Shown in pieces: positions 1 to 8,034 of a stretch of DNA of 12,306 bases. Positions within the stretch are counted from its first letter, which is position 1. The number at the start of each line of letters is the position of its first letter. The notes under the pieces were generated by a model. It did not search any database. It was not told the origin of the DNA and worked only from the letters and a program-made list of their open reading frames with translations. Source of the DNA: Candidatus Acidulodesulfobacterium acidiphilum (lineage in GTDB: Bacteria; SZUA-79; Acidulodesulfobacterales; Acidulodesulfobacteraceae); assembly GCA_008534395.1 (NCBI GenBank), contig SHMQ01000048.1:1-12306 (forward strand), in the 5' to 3' direction. The position numbers were made by a program, and so were the translations under genes.

Positions 1-257
1 AGAACCGCCCTGCCTCCGGTAGGTCTCGAAACAACGTCGAAACCCTTGCTTTTAGCTTTTTCGATAATTTTATCGTCTATATTCTTATCTTTTTGAAAAA
101 AACCTAACGATAACGCAGGAGGATTAAAATAATAAATCCTTAAGGTTGGATCTGCGGAAAAAGCGTCCGCAGTTTTATATTTATTTAATAAAAAAAGGTC
201 GGCGGACATATTAAAACTGCCGGAATGTCCGCCTGAAATTATAAGGTTGAAACTCAT
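1..257 (-). CDS. Lipoate-protein ligase A / LipM-type octanoyltransferase family protein, N-terminal part (runs off left edge)
   Basis: This family attaches lipoyl or octanoyl groups to the lysine of carrier domains such as GcvH. The 85 visible residues, read from the ATG at 257-255, contain NMSAD (16-20), the stretch LRIYYFNPPALSLGFFQ (39-55) and SRPTGGRAV (77-85). These match the conserved N-terminal half of the LplA/LipM family, where a PPALSLG-like segment precedes the RPTGGRAV substrate-binding loop. The RPTGGRAV form resembles LipM-type octanoyltransferases more than E. coli LplA, but the catalytic residue lies beyond the window, so the exact activity is open. The ATG overlaps the TGA of gcvH by one base (TGATG), which suggests translational coupling to its likely substrate. 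The 3' end is missing because the window stops, not because the gene is visibly broken. Confidence 0.85.
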   Translation of the reverse strand, partial: MSFNLIISGGHSGSFNMSADLFLLNKYKTADAFSADPTLRIYYFNPPALSLGFFQKDKNIDDKIIEKAKSKGFDVVSRPTGGRAV

Positions 258-640
258 CAAGAATTTTTCAAATATTCTTCGTATGCCGCCTGATACATAA
301 GATCGTTAAGCTCGTCTTCGTTAGTCAGTTTAACTTTAAGAAGCCATCCGGCATCGTAAGGTTCTTCATTTACTAATTCAGGCTCGTCTTTCAAGGAGTC
401 GTTTACGCTGATCACGTGACCGCTTACCGGCGCATAAAGTTCTGAAACCGATTTAGCCGATTCTATAGTACCGAAAGATTCGTTTTGTTCAAGTTCGTAA
501 CCTACCTCAGGCAGATCGACGTATATAATGTCTCCGAGCTGATCCTGGGCATAGTCCGTCACCCCTATAAGAGCGTTATCGCCGGTTACTTTTACCCAGA
601 TATGTTCCGAATTATATTTTAAGCCTTTTGGAAAATCCAT
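257..640 (-). CDS. gcvH: Glycine cleavage system H protein (lipoyl carrier)
   Basis: GcvH carries the aminomethyl intermediate on a lipoyl-lysine arm between the P, T and L proteins of the glycine cleavage complex. The 127 residues match the family's usual size. The lipoylation motif is ESAKSVSE, with the modified lysine at K63, preceded by GDIIYVDLPEVG (36-47) and followed by the typical APVSGHVISVN strand. The start has a good ribosome binding site, AAGGGGG, about four bases upstream of the ATG. The next gene, a lipoate ligase/octanoyltransferase homologue, overlaps the stop codon by one base. gcvT and gcvP are not in the window. Some GcvH homologues act as lipoyl-relay proteins instead of serving glycine cleavage, and the ligase neighbour keeps that option open. 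Confidence 0.95.
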   Translation of the reverse strand: MDFPKGLKYNSEHIWVKVTGDNALIGVTDYAQDQLGDIIYVDLPEVGYELEQNESFGTIESAKSVSELYAPVSGHVISVNDSLKDEPELVNEEPYDAGWLLKVKLTNEDELNDLMYQAAYEEYLKNS

Positions 641-684
641 AATTCCCCCTTTGCTATCCCTGTTATTATTATTTAGATGATTAT

Positions 685-713
685 ATTATGTTAATGCCTT
701 TTTATGCTTACAA
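685..713 (-). promoter_or_regulatory. Putative sigma70-type promoter for gcvH
   Basis: On the minus strand TTGTAA (713-708) is followed after exactly 17 bases by CATAAT (690-685), a 5 of 6 match to the -10 consensus. Transcription would start about 35-40 bases upstream of the gcvH ATG. It lies in the 206-base AT-rich gap between accC and gcvH. The surrounding sequence is so AT-rich that chance matches are likely, so this is a candidate only. I see no other gene in the gap 641-846. Confidence 0.35.
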
Positions 714-846
714 CATATAATAACTATAATGCGTAAATTATTCGGTATTTAATATATATTGCATACGATATATAATTTATTTAATAATTTTATTAAAATA
801 TTTGCAACATAAAATTTATATAATTTAAATAAATTTTAATTATTTT

Positions 847-2187
847 TCATCTTTCGATAAATCTCTGTACGTAACCTATATCTACTTTTCCGGAAATGAA
901 ATCGCTGTCGTTTAATATTCTTTTAAGAAAAGGAATATTTGTTTCGATGCCGTCTATTTCAAATTCGTTCAGGGCGTTCTTAGCTTTATTTATTGCTCCA
1001 AGTCTGTTAGAATCGTGGACTATAAGCTTGGCTATTAACGAATCGTAATAAGGCTGTACGCTATATCCGCAATATCCCAAATCGTCCACCCTGACGTTGA
1101 ATCCGCCGGGCTTGATATAATTAGTTATTAAACCCGGCGACGGTTTAAAATTTATCGGATCTTCGGCGTTAATCCTGAGTTCTATGCTGTGGCCTTTAAT
1201 TTTAACGTCTTCCTGTTTTATTTTAAGCCTGTCGCCGTTTGCTATTCTTATCTGTTCCTTAATGATATCGATACCGGTAACAAGCTCGGTAACGGGATGT
1301 TCGACCTGAACGCGGGTATTTACTTCCATAAAATAAAAATCATCGTTTTTATCCAATAAAAATTCAAAAGTTGCCGCATTTACGTAATTTATTTCCTTTA
1401 CGACTTTTAATATTAATGCGCCCATCTTTTTTCTTGCAGCGGATTTTACGGCGAGAGACGGCGCCTCTTCTATAATTTTTTGATGTCTTCTCTGAATAGA
1501 GCAATCCCTTTCACCAAGATAAACCGCATTTCCGTACTTGTCTGCAAGCACCTGGAATTCTACATGCCTTGGATTTTCGCAAAATTTTTCCAAATAAACG
1601 TCCTGATCGCCGAAAAAAGACTGCGCTTCCTGTCTTGCCTGATGATAAGCCTGAGATAAATGAGCCGGCGTCAAAACCATTTTAATGCCTCTTCCGCCGC
1701 CGCCCATAGAAGCCTTAAGGATTAACGGATATCCTATTTTTTCGGCCGCTTTTTTAATCTCCTCTTCATTATCGTCTATATCATCGCTGCCGGGTAAGAC
1801 CGGAATGCCGAGGCTCTTGACTAATTTTCTGGCATTTCGCTTATTTCCAAGCATATTCATATTTGAAGAAGTAGGTCCGATAAATTTGATGCCGCAATTC
1901 TCGCAAATTTCGGCAAAATTTGCATTTTCCGATAAAAAACCGTATCCGGGATGTATGGCTTCGCTGTCGGTTATTTCCGCCGCAGATATAATCGAAGATA
2001 TATTAAGGTAACTTTTAGAAGAAGGCGGAGGCCCTATGCATATACTCTGGTCGGCATATTTTACGTGAAGACTGTCCCTGTCGGCAGTTGAATATACGGC
2101 AACAGTTTTTATGCCGATTTCTTTGCAAGCCCTTATGATTCTGACCGCAATTTCTCCTCTGTTGGCAATTAAAATTTTTCTAAACAT
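847..2187 (-). CDS. accC: Acetyl-CoA carboxylase, biotin carboxylase subunit
   Basis: AccC carboxylates the biotin on AccB with ATP and bicarbonate, in the first half-reaction of acetyl-CoA carboxylase (fatty-acid synthesis). The 446 residues are close to the usual 445-450. Visible features are the biotin carboxylase N-terminal motif KILIANRGEIAVRIIRA (4-20), the HPGYGFLSEN signature (79-88), the ATP-grasp glycine loop KASMGGGGRG (158-167) and the residues expected from the E. coli enzyme. These are K116, K158, H208, E275, E288, R292, E296 (in NTRVQVEHPVTE) and R338 (in ELRINAEDP). The C-terminal domain is complete. It lies 88 bases downstream of accB on the same strand. The ribosome binding site is poor (only AAAATAAAAT before the ATG), but no better start is visible. 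A pyruvate carboxylase subunit is possible but unlikely next to accB. Confidence 0.96.
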   Translation of the reverse strand: MFRKILIANRGEIAVRIIRACKEIGIKTVAVYSTADRDSLHVKYADQSICIGPPPSSKSYLNISSIISAAEITDSEAIHPGYGFLSENANFAEICENCGIKFIGPTSSNMNMLGNKRNARKLVKSLGIPVLPGSDDIDDNEEEIKKAAEKIGYPLILKASMGGGGRGIKMVLTPAHLSQAYHQARQEAQSFFGDQDVYLEKFCENPRHVEFQVLADKYGNAVYLGERDCSIQRRHQKIIEEAPSLAVKSAARKKMGALILKVVKEINYVNAATFEFLLDKNDDFYFMEVNTRVQVEHPVTELVTGIDIIKEQIRIANGDRLKIKQEDVKIKGHSIELRINAEDPINFKPSPGLITNYIKPGGFNVRVDDLGYCGYSVQPYYDSLIAKLIVHDSNRLGAINKAKNALNEFEIDGIETNIPFLKRILNDSDFISGKVDIGYVQRFIER

Positions 2188-2275
2188 ATTTTATTTTTTT
2201 ATTTTCTGTTTTTAAGCTTATTTTTTAAGCTTATTTTATATAACTTATATAAAGTTTTATATTCCCCGAATTTTA

Positions 2276-2791
2276 TTAAAGAGGCTCTACCAAAAACAAA
2301 GGCTGTCCAAATTCGACCAATTGTCCGTTTTCAGCAAGAATAGATACTATCCTGCATTTCATATCGACCTCTATTTCGTTCATAATTTTCATAGCCTCGA
2401 CTATACAAACAGGACTTCCTTTTTCGACTATAGAATCTACCTCGACGAAAGACGGTTTATCCGGAGAAGGCGACCTATAAAACGAGCCTACAAAAGGAGA
2501 AACTATCTCTTTAAGACGTTCATTTTTAACTTTAGCCGATACTGCATCGGTTTCCGCCGCTATATTAGCCCTGCTTATAGCAAAGTTAGCAAGCTCCTCT
2601 TGTTCGTAATCGGAAATTTGAGCGCCGCGCTCTTCTTTTTTTCCAATTAATGCATTTCTGCGTCCGCCTTTATAAAATTCATCGGAATCAAGGGTAACTT
2701 TAAACTCTTCGTCGCCTTTTTTATAGTAAAATTCTTTAATTTTATTAGATTTAATGAATTTAACCAAATCTTTAATGTCTTTTATATTCAT
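2276..2791 (-). CDS. accB: Acetyl-CoA carboxylase, biotin carboxyl carrier protein
   Basis: AccB (BCCP) carries carboxybiotin between biotin carboxylase and the carboxyltransferase. The 171 residues show an N-terminal segment (1-40, MNIKDIKDLVKFIKSN...) typical of BCCP. A variable charged linker covers about 41-93. The biotinyl domain (94-171) starts at IVSPFVGSFYRSPSPDKPSFVEV and contains the biotinylation motif EAMKIMNEI, with the modified lysine at K135. The AAAGGAG ribosome binding site sits about six bases before the ATG. It lies between efp (64 bases upstream) and accC (88 bases downstream), the standard efp-accB-accC order. Confidence 0.96.
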   Translation of the reverse strand: MNIKDIKDLVKFIKSNKIKEFYYKKGDEEFKVTLDSDEFYKGGRRNALIGKKEERGAQISDYEQEELANFAISRANIAAETDAVSAKVKNERLKEIVSPFVGSFYRSPSPDKPSFVEVDSIVEKGSPVCIVEAMKIMNEIEVDMKCRIVSILAENGQLVEFGQPLFLVEPL

Positions 2792-2855
2792 ATTTTCTCC
2801 TTTAACCCGGCAAGACGATATATTTTCATAGAATTACAATCGGGTAACCGATATT

Positions 2856-3425
2856 TTACTGTTTGGCACTTATTCTTTCTATATAAGACCTAGTCCTGGT
2901 ATCGACTTTTATTAAATCGCCTTCGTTTAAAAATAAAGGCACGCTTATAACTAATCCTGTTTCTAAAGTCGCGGGTTTGGTAGCGCCCGAAACGGTGTCG
3001 CCTCTAAGACCAGGTTCTGTTTGAGTTATTTTAACGTCTATAAAATTGGGCGTTTCTATATTTATTGGTTTGCCGTTATAATAGAGCACTTTAACGTTTA
3101 TATTTTCAAGCAAAAAACCGGCGCTTTCGGCGCAGGCTTCTTTGTCTATATGAACCTGATCATACGTTTCGTTGTCCATAAAAATAAAATCGCTACCCTC
3201 GTTGTAGAGATACTGCATATTTTTTTCTTCTATATTTGGCGTTTCAACTTTTTCTCCCGCCCTTAAAGTTCTGTCGATTACTTTTCCCGAAATAAGGCTC
3301 TTCAGCTTTGTCCTGACGAACGCTCCGCCTTTGCCGGGCTTCACATGCTGAAAGTCGATTATTTCATACGGCTCCTTATCCATTTCTATCTTAAGCCCTT
3401 TTTTAAAATCCGTAGTAGAATACAC
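2856..3425 (-). CDS. efp: Translation elongation factor P
   Basis: EF-P binds ribosomes stalled at consecutive prolines and promotes peptide-bond formation. The 189 residues cover the KOW-like N domain and both OB domains. The loop that enters the peptidyl-transferase centre reads VKPGKGGAF, with its tip lysine at K32, equivalent to E. coli K34. The C-terminal signature TEPGLRGDTVSGATKPATLETG (136-157) and the end VDTRTRSYIERI are also typical. A lysine tip fits beta-lysylation-type or other lysine modification, not arginine rhamnosylation, but no modification gene is visible here. The start is GTG at 3425, supported by a strong GGAGG nine bases upstream. The Pro-rich secreted protein at 10142-11023 would be a plausible EF-P client. 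Confidence 0.96.
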   Translation of the reverse strand: MYSTTDFKKGLKIEMDKEPYEIIDFQHVKPGKGGAFVRTKLKSLISGKVIDRTLRAGEKVETPNIEEKNMQYLYNEGSDFIFMDNETYDQVHIDKEACAESAGFLLENINVKVLYYNGKPINIETPNFIDVKITQTEPGLRGDTVSGATKPATLETGLVISVPLFLNEGDLIKVDTRTRSYIERISAKQ

Positions 3426-3465
3426 TTAGCAAAACCTCCGTTATATGTAATATTTTAATTTTAAT

Positions 3466-3482
3466 ATACTAATATTTAGTAT
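3466..3482. promoter_or_regulatory. Palindrome upstream of efp, possible operator
   Basis: ATACTAA (3466-3472) and TTAGTAT (3476-3482) form a perfect 7-base inverted repeat around a TAT centre. It lies about 40 bases upstream of the efp GTG, in the 153-base AT-rich gap after the aminopeptidase gene. Its dyad shape could be an operator or part of an internal promoter region. In sequence this AT-rich such palindromes also arise by chance. Confidence 0.2.
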
Positions 3483-3578
3483 TTATTTTTGCATATTATT
3501 TTTATTTTCAACGCATTAATTAATTTAAAACAAAGCGGAATAAAAATCAACTATTAAATTTAAAACTGCATTTTAAAT

Positions 3579-4685
3579 CTATAGCAAACTTTCTATACTA
3601 TGCCGATTTTTTTTAATTCCGGTTATAATCCTTGCTCCTTCGCGTTCTACATAACACATATCTTCAATCCTTATGCCGAATTCACCCTCTAAATAAACGC
3701 CGGGCTCCACGGTAAACACCATTCCTTCCTTAACCGTATCTAAATTTTTTTTGCCGACGTACGGATATTCGTGTATGTCTAATCCTACGCCGTGCCCCAA
3801 AGAATGAGTAAAATATTTTCCGTAACCTCGTTTTTCTATATAATCGCGCGCCGTTTTATCTAAACTGCTAAATTTTACGCCCGGTTTTATTTTTGAAATA
3901 GCCTTCTGCTGCGCCGTATAAACCGTGTCGTAAACGTCTAAAAATTTCTTGTCCGGTTTTCCAAGATAAACCGTAAACGTCTCATCGCTCTTATATCCGT
4001 TAATCTCTGCTCCAAAGTCGCATAATAAAACTCCGCGCTTTGAAATAATTTTATCCGCTGAAGGCAAGCCGTGCGGAATACTTGAATTTCTGCCGGAGAG
4101 CACTATCGTTTCAAATGATTCCGCAGAATAAAAATCTAAAAGATTTTTTTTATAAATTAAAGAAGCTTTTTTCTCGGAAATACCGTCTGATTCATTATGG
4201 TAAACAATTTTCTTAAGCATGTCGATAACGGCTTTTTCCGATACGGAAACTGCCTGCATTATATAGTCTAATTCTTTTTTATCTTTTACGGATCTGATTT
4301 TCGATAAAAAGCCGCCTGCGGGAATAAAATTAAATTTATTTCCCAATTCTTTTGCAAACGATATGTATTCATCGTAAGTAATATAATCCGATTCAAACAG
4401 TATAGAAGAAAAACCGCTTAAACCGGCTCTTGAAGATATGTCGGAGGCTATATCCTTGAATATTTCTTTTATTTCGATTATATTAACATTTTTAAAACAT
4501 TCTCTGGAGGCTCTTTCGGAATATCTTGCATCGGTATAAAGAATAATTTCTCCGGAAACCGAAAAATACAGATATCCGCTTCCCGAAAAATTAGAGATAA
4601 AAAAGATATTTGCCGGCTTTTTAATTAAAATTCCCGACGCTTTTTTTTCTGCTATATTTGAAGCAAGTTCCGGCAAATTAAGCAT
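3579..4685 (-). CDS. Xaa-Pro aminopeptidase / M24B metallopeptidase
   Basis: M24B peptidases remove an N-terminal residue before proline using two divalent metals in the cytoplasm. The 368 residues divide into a creatinase-type N-terminal domain (about 5-130) and a pita-bread catalytic domain (about 140-362). All five metal ligands are visible: D223 (CDFG), D234 (SDETFT), H298 (SLGHGVG), E327 (VEPGVY) and E341 (IRIEDM). The supporting histidines H205 (SIPHG) and H305 (DIHE) are present too. The length is nearer to the short aminopeptidases found beside efp in many bacteria (such as B. subtilis YqhT) than to the longer E. coli PepP, so I give no symbol. No clear ribosome binding site precedes the ATG. 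It lies 54 bases downstream of the small TPR-like gene. Confidence 0.9.
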   Translation of the reverse strand: MLNLPELASNIAEKKASGILIKKPANIFFISNFSGSGYLYFSVSGEIILYTDARYSERASRECFKNVNIIEIKEIFKDIASDISSRAGLSGFSSILFESDYITYDEYISFAKELGNKFNFIPAGGFLSKIRSVKDKKELDYIMQAVSVSEKAVIDMLKKIVYHNESDGISEKKASLIYKKNLLDFYSAESFETIVLSGRNSSIPHGLPSADKIISKRGVLLCDFGAEINGYKSDETFTVYLGKPDKKFLDVYDTVYTAQQKAISKIKPGVKFSSLDKTARDYIEKRGYGKYFTHSLGHGVGLDIHEYPYVGKKNLDTVKEGMVFTVEPGVYLEGEFGIRIEDMCYVEREGARIITGIKKNRHSIESLL

Positions 4686-4739
4686 GGCTTATGATTATTT
4701 TATATTCTATTTATTTACTTTATTTATTGTTATATTTAC

Positions 4740-5003
4740 TCAGAGCAGGGAGGAACCTTTTTTGTAGGCATAAGTTTTCTGCAGAAAATTTTCTAAAACA
4801 GATATTGCTTTTTGACTTTTTTTATTATTGTTTTCTTTTTCTGTTTTAATTAAGTTTTGAAGTCTTCTTATGTTGCTCAAAGATTCTTCGTCAAAAGGAT
4901 TTTCTTTTAGCAGGTCTATATAAATATTTAATGCTTCTAAATAATGTCCCTGCGATTCATAAATTTCCGCAAATGTTTTTGTTTTTAGTTGAGTATCCAT
5001 CAT
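4740..5003 (-). CDS. Small tetratricopeptide-like protein
   Basis: This short protein of about 87 residues contains one recognisable TPR-like helix pair: TFAEIYESQGHYLEALNIYIDLLKENPFDEES. It has the small/large residue pattern of a TPR (A-x3-Y-x2-Q-G-x-Y-x2-A-L-x-I-Y). A Lys/Asn-rich helical tail follows. One repeat is too few for a stable superhelix, so it probably works as an adaptor or oligomer, but no function is known to me. I chose the ATG at 5003. The frame also opens upstream with a GTG at 5021 and has another ATG at 5000, and none of these has a convincing ribosome binding site. It sits between glnD and the aminopeptidase gene with gaps under 80 bases, consistent with one transcript. 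Confidence 0.65.
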   Translation of the reverse strand: MMDTQLKTKTFAEIYESQGHYLEALNIYIDLLKENPFDEESLSNIRRLQNLIKTEKENNNKKSQKAISVLENFLQKTYAYKKGSSLL

Positions 5004-5042
5004 AATTAATATTTTTATCACAACATAATACTTTTAGTCAAG

Positions 5043-5071
5043 CAAATTAAGCGGCGTCAAATTAAACGGCG
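5043..5071. repeat. Short tandem direct repeat in the glnD-TPR gap
   Basis: CAAATTAAGCGGCG (5043-5056) and CAAATTAAACGGCG (5058-5071) are adjacent copies with a 15-base period, identical at 13 of 14 positions. They lie in the short gap between the glnD stop and the small TPR-like gene. They could be a duplicated protein-binding site or simple slippage. Confidence 0.45.
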
Positions 5072-5077
5072 GTTATT

Positions 5078-7786
5078 TTAAAGCTTATCTTTAACGGTTT
5101 GTTGTATTTTTTTCATTAAAAGCAAATTTCTTATTTTGCCGCCTTGATAATTTTTAACGTAAAACGTATCATATACTTTATTTCCCTGCGTCGTAATTTT
5201 AGAAACAAAAATATCGATGTTAAATGAATTAAAAATTTTTCCTATATCGTGCAAAAGTCCTTTCCTGTCCAAAGCCTGTATTTCTATTACGGTAAATTCA
5301 TCGCTCATATTATTGTAAATTTCGACGGAAGTTATAACTCTGGGGCCGCTCTTTGCATATAAACTTTCGCTTTTTCTTTTATTTTTTAACTTTTCCTCCA
5401 ATTTTTCCGTTCCGTTGAAAACGTTAAAAAAAGTCTTTCTCAGTTTGTGCCAGTCGATATCTCCGTCAACTTTTTTGTATATATGGTTTACAAAAAAAGT
5501 ATCTACGAATTTACCGTCTTTTCTCGTGTTTATATCCGCACTCAATATATTAAAATCAAAATACGATAAAACTCCCGTAATATCCGAAAATATTGCTTTA
5601 TTGTCTTCTCCGCAAATTACTATTTCATAATAATCTTCAGTTTCATGCATTTTTGCGACGAAATTAAATCTATGGGATTCGGTTATTTTCGAAAACAACT
5701 TTAAGTGCAGCAAAATATTTTCCTTGCTTTCTCTTGCCAAGTACTTGCCTGGGGAATAAAATTTATTAATAAAATCCGAAATAAATTCTTTTAAATCCTT
5801 AATATTTTCAAGAAATTTATATCCGTTTTTACCTCTTAACGTTTCGGCGTATTCATATACTTTATTTATATAATAGGCGTCGTCTTTAAAATATTCTTCG
5901 GTATTTTTTAAATACGACAAGGTTCTTTCGTAAAGTTCGACTAACAGCATCTTCCTCCATGAATTAAACCTTGTTTTAGAAACGGCCATAGAATCGCAAA
6001 TACTGACTATAAAAAGAAGTTTTAAGCGCTCTACGTCTTTAACGATACCGGCAACGTATTTAATAGTTGACGGATCATGGATATCCCTTCTTTCGGAAGT
6101 AAGAGGAAGAACGAAATGATTTAAAATTAAAAATTCTATAGCATCGGAAATATTTGAATTAAAACCTATTCTTTTTGCAATTTTAGCTGCTATTTTTGAG
6201 CCTATGGACTCGTGATGAGCGGAATATCCTTTGCCGATATCGTGAAGAAGAAGAGAAAAATTTAAAATAAGCATATCTTCCGGGCTTAAATCCTCAAAGA
6301 TTTCTTTAAGTTCGTTGTTTACTTTAAAATTTGCCATATTTTCAAGATAATATATACCGTTTAAAGAATGTGCATCGACCGTATATACATGATAAACGTC
6401 GTTAGTAGAGAGGGAATCTATTTTTTCAAACTCAGGAATTAAAGCGACGAGTATTTTAGTTTCATGCATTAACAGCAGCGTTTGATATACTCTTTTTTTA
6501 TTCTTTAGTAAATTTATAAAAAAATCTTTTGAAAAATTACCTTTTTTAATTTTAGCGGCGTATTTGTTTCCGCTGATTCTTAATAAATTAACGGATTCCG
6601 CATTTAATCTGTAACCGGATGTTTGATACAAATTTAATAAATTAAAAATATTCCTATATTCGGATAAAAATAGTTCTTTGTTTTTTACCGCAATCAAACT
6701 GTTATTTAAAAAAAAATTATTTTCTAAAATTATTTCTTTTTGTTTTTTTTCCTTATATTTACTTATTAAAATCTTCGGTTCTATCAGAATATTTATAATT
6801 AATTTGGAAATATTATGTATGTTTTTCGCATTTAAATAATAGTCATGCATAAAATACTCTATTTTATTTAAAAATTTGCCGTCTTTATAATAAAATGCAT
6901 TGGCTATATTCTCCTGAACGTCGAAAGTAAGCCTGTCATTTTTTTTTCCGGCAAGCAGATGCATCATAATGCGCGTTTTTAAAATGAATTTTTTTCCTTC
7001 ATAAAGATCCGTTATATCCTCTTTTTTTAAAGAAGTGTCGGCTTTGTTTGCTTTCAGCGCGGCAATTACCGTTTCTTCGGCCTTTTTAAATTTATTTTGA
7101 TATTCAAGGATTTCTCCGCCTCCATCAGGATTAGGAAATATATCCTTAACGCCAAGATAATATATCCATCCGCAATAAGAATAATCCCTCAAACCTCCTA
7201 TAGCCTCTTTAACATCCGGTTCAAGAAGAAAAATGTCGTTGTCGGTCATAACATTGATAAGCCGCCTTTTTCTTAAGCTCTTCATTATTTCTTTTAAAAA
7301 AATTAATTTCGCATCTATCTTTTTAAAATCGGATTTAAATTTATCAAATAAATACTTGTTGCCGGCAATATATCTTGCATTTATAAAAGACGTATAGGTA
7401 TTCAAATCACTGCCCATAAGTTCTACCGCTTCGGCGCAGGTCATTACGCTCTGCGCAAGATCTACACCCGCATCCCAGAATAAATAAAAAAAATCCTTCA
7501 GATCCCTTGCAGAATCCTCTCCGCTTAATCTGTTTTCCGTCAAAATCATTATATCTATGTCCGAATAAGGGCACAATTCTAAATTTGAGTAACTGCCCCC
7601 TGCCACTACACAGTAACCGTCTCTTCCTTTAATAAGGGAAAAAGCTTCGACGATTATGGAATCGTAAAAGAAAGAAATTTCCTTGGCGGTGTGAAACGAA
7701 TCGTAATTAAGAAGGTCGTCTTTTAACAGCGCATATTTCGATCTTATTTTTTGTTTTAATTCTGTTGACGTAATCATCGTAATCAT
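5078..7786 (-). CDS. glnD: Bifunctional PII uridylyltransferase / uridylyl-removing enzyme
   Basis: GlnD senses glutamine and uridylylates or deuridylylates PII proteins, which controls glutamine synthetase and nitrogen-regulated transcription. The 902 residues are close to E. coli's 890. The domains run in family order. The nucleotidyltransferase domain has GGSYSNLE (63-70) and the catalytic aspartates SDIDIM (D76, D78), followed by the EPDVKEAIGGLRD segment (189-201). The HD phosphohydrolase domain has HVYTVDAHS (466-474), LLLHDIGKG (512-520; H515, D516), AHHE (523-526) and CDSM (D598). Two C-terminal ACT domains lie at about 719-790 and 831-900, the second with FTVIEIQALDRKGLLHDIG. GGAG lies ten bases before the first ATG. 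It heads the minus-strand block and diverges from the potassium channel gene. Oddity: GGSYSN replaces the usual GGYGRGE-like loop. Confidence 0.95.
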   Translation of the reverse strand: MITMITSTELKQKIRSKYALLKDDLLNYDSFHTAKEISFFYDSIIVEAFSLIKGRDGYCVVAGGSYSNLELCPYSDIDIMILTENRLSGEDSARDLKDFFYLFWDAGVDLAQSVMTCAEAVELMGSDLNTYTSFINARYIAGNKYLFDKFKSDFKKIDAKLIFLKEIMKSLRKRRLINVMTDNDIFLLEPDVKEAIGGLRDYSYCGWIYYLGVKDIFPNPDGGGEILEYQNKFKKAEETVIAALKANKADTSLKKEDITDLYEGKKFILKTRIMMHLLAGKKNDRLTFDVQENIANAFYYKDGKFLNKIEYFMHDYYLNAKNIHNISKLIINILIEPKILISKYKEKKQKEIILENNFFLNNSLIAVKNKELFLSEYRNIFNLLNLYQTSGYRLNAESVNLLRISGNKYAAKIKKGNFSKDFFINLLKNKKRVYQTLLLMHETKILVALIPEFEKIDSLSTNDVYHVYTVDAHSLNGIYYLENMANFKVNNELKEIFEDLSPEDMLILNFSLLLHDIGKGYSAHHESIGSKIAAKIAKRIGFNSNISDAIEFLILNHFVLPLTSERRDIHDPSTIKYVAGIVKDVERLKLLFIVSICDSMAVSKTRFNSWRKMLLVELYERTLSYLKNTEEYFKDDAYYINKVYEYAETLRGKNGYKFLENIKDLKEFISDFINKFYSPGKYLARESKENILLHLKLFSKITESHRFNFVAKMHETEDYYEIVICGEDNKAIFSDITGVLSYFDFNILSADINTRKDGKFVDTFFVNHIYKKVDGDIDWHKLRKTFFNVFNGTEKLEEKLKNKRKSESLYAKSGPRVITSVEIYNNMSDEFTVIEIQALDRKGLLHDIGKIFNSFNIDIFVSKITTQGNKVYDTFYVKNYQGGKIRNLLLMKKIQQTVKDKL

Positions 7787-7933
7787 TAAGATTTATCTCC
7801 GTTATTCCGCTAATATATAATAATCTGTTATAATAATGATAAATTCATTTGGAACGATATATTTAATTTCTGTTTGCTTAATACAACTAATACCGCATTG
7901 TACAAGCAAAGCTAAATTATTTAAAAGTAATTT

Positions 7934-7967
7934 TTGACGACTATAATACTGTTGACGATAGTATAAT
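7934..7967 (+). repeat. Direct repeat in the glnD/channel divergent region
   Basis: TTGACGACTATAAT (7934-7947) and TTGACGATAGTATAAT (7952-7967) are two similar units about 18 bases apart. Each pairs a -35-like TTGACG with a TATAAT that is too close to act as its own -10. The spacing across units (22 bases) is too long for a standard promoter. They look more like duplicated binding sites, just upstream of the channel gene's candidate promoter. The whole divergent gap is 7787-8034, and I see no gene in it. Confidence 0.35.
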
Positions 7968-7984
7968 AATTATACAATTATTTA

Positions 7985-7993
7985 TGCTATAAT
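7985..7993 (+). promoter_or_regulatory. Extended -10 promoter candidate for the potassium channel gene
   Basis: TGCTATAAT at 7985-7993 is an exact extended -10 element (TGn followed by the TATAAT consensus). A start near 8000 would leave a leader of about 35 bases before the ATG at 8035. No matching -35 lies 17 bases upstream, as is common for extended -10 promoters. The AT-rich background reduces confidence. Confidence 0.4.
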
Positions 7994-8034
7994 ATCTTTA
8001 AAAAAAACAAAAAATTTTATATAACTAAATAGAA

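Noticed and set aside
641-846. Possible glycine riboswitch ahead of gcvH
   Set aside because: The candidate promoter leaves only a leader of about 40 bases, and the gap is nearly pure A/T with no conserved aptamer-like GC-rich stems.
1685-2011. Plus-strand open frame antisense to accC
   Set aside because: It is a mirror of the conserved ATP-grasp coding sequence, with a composition typical of an antisense frame.
2209-2232. Direct repeat TTTTTAAGCTTA in the accB-accC gap
   Set aside because: Two short copies in very AT-rich sequence; chance or slippage explains them.
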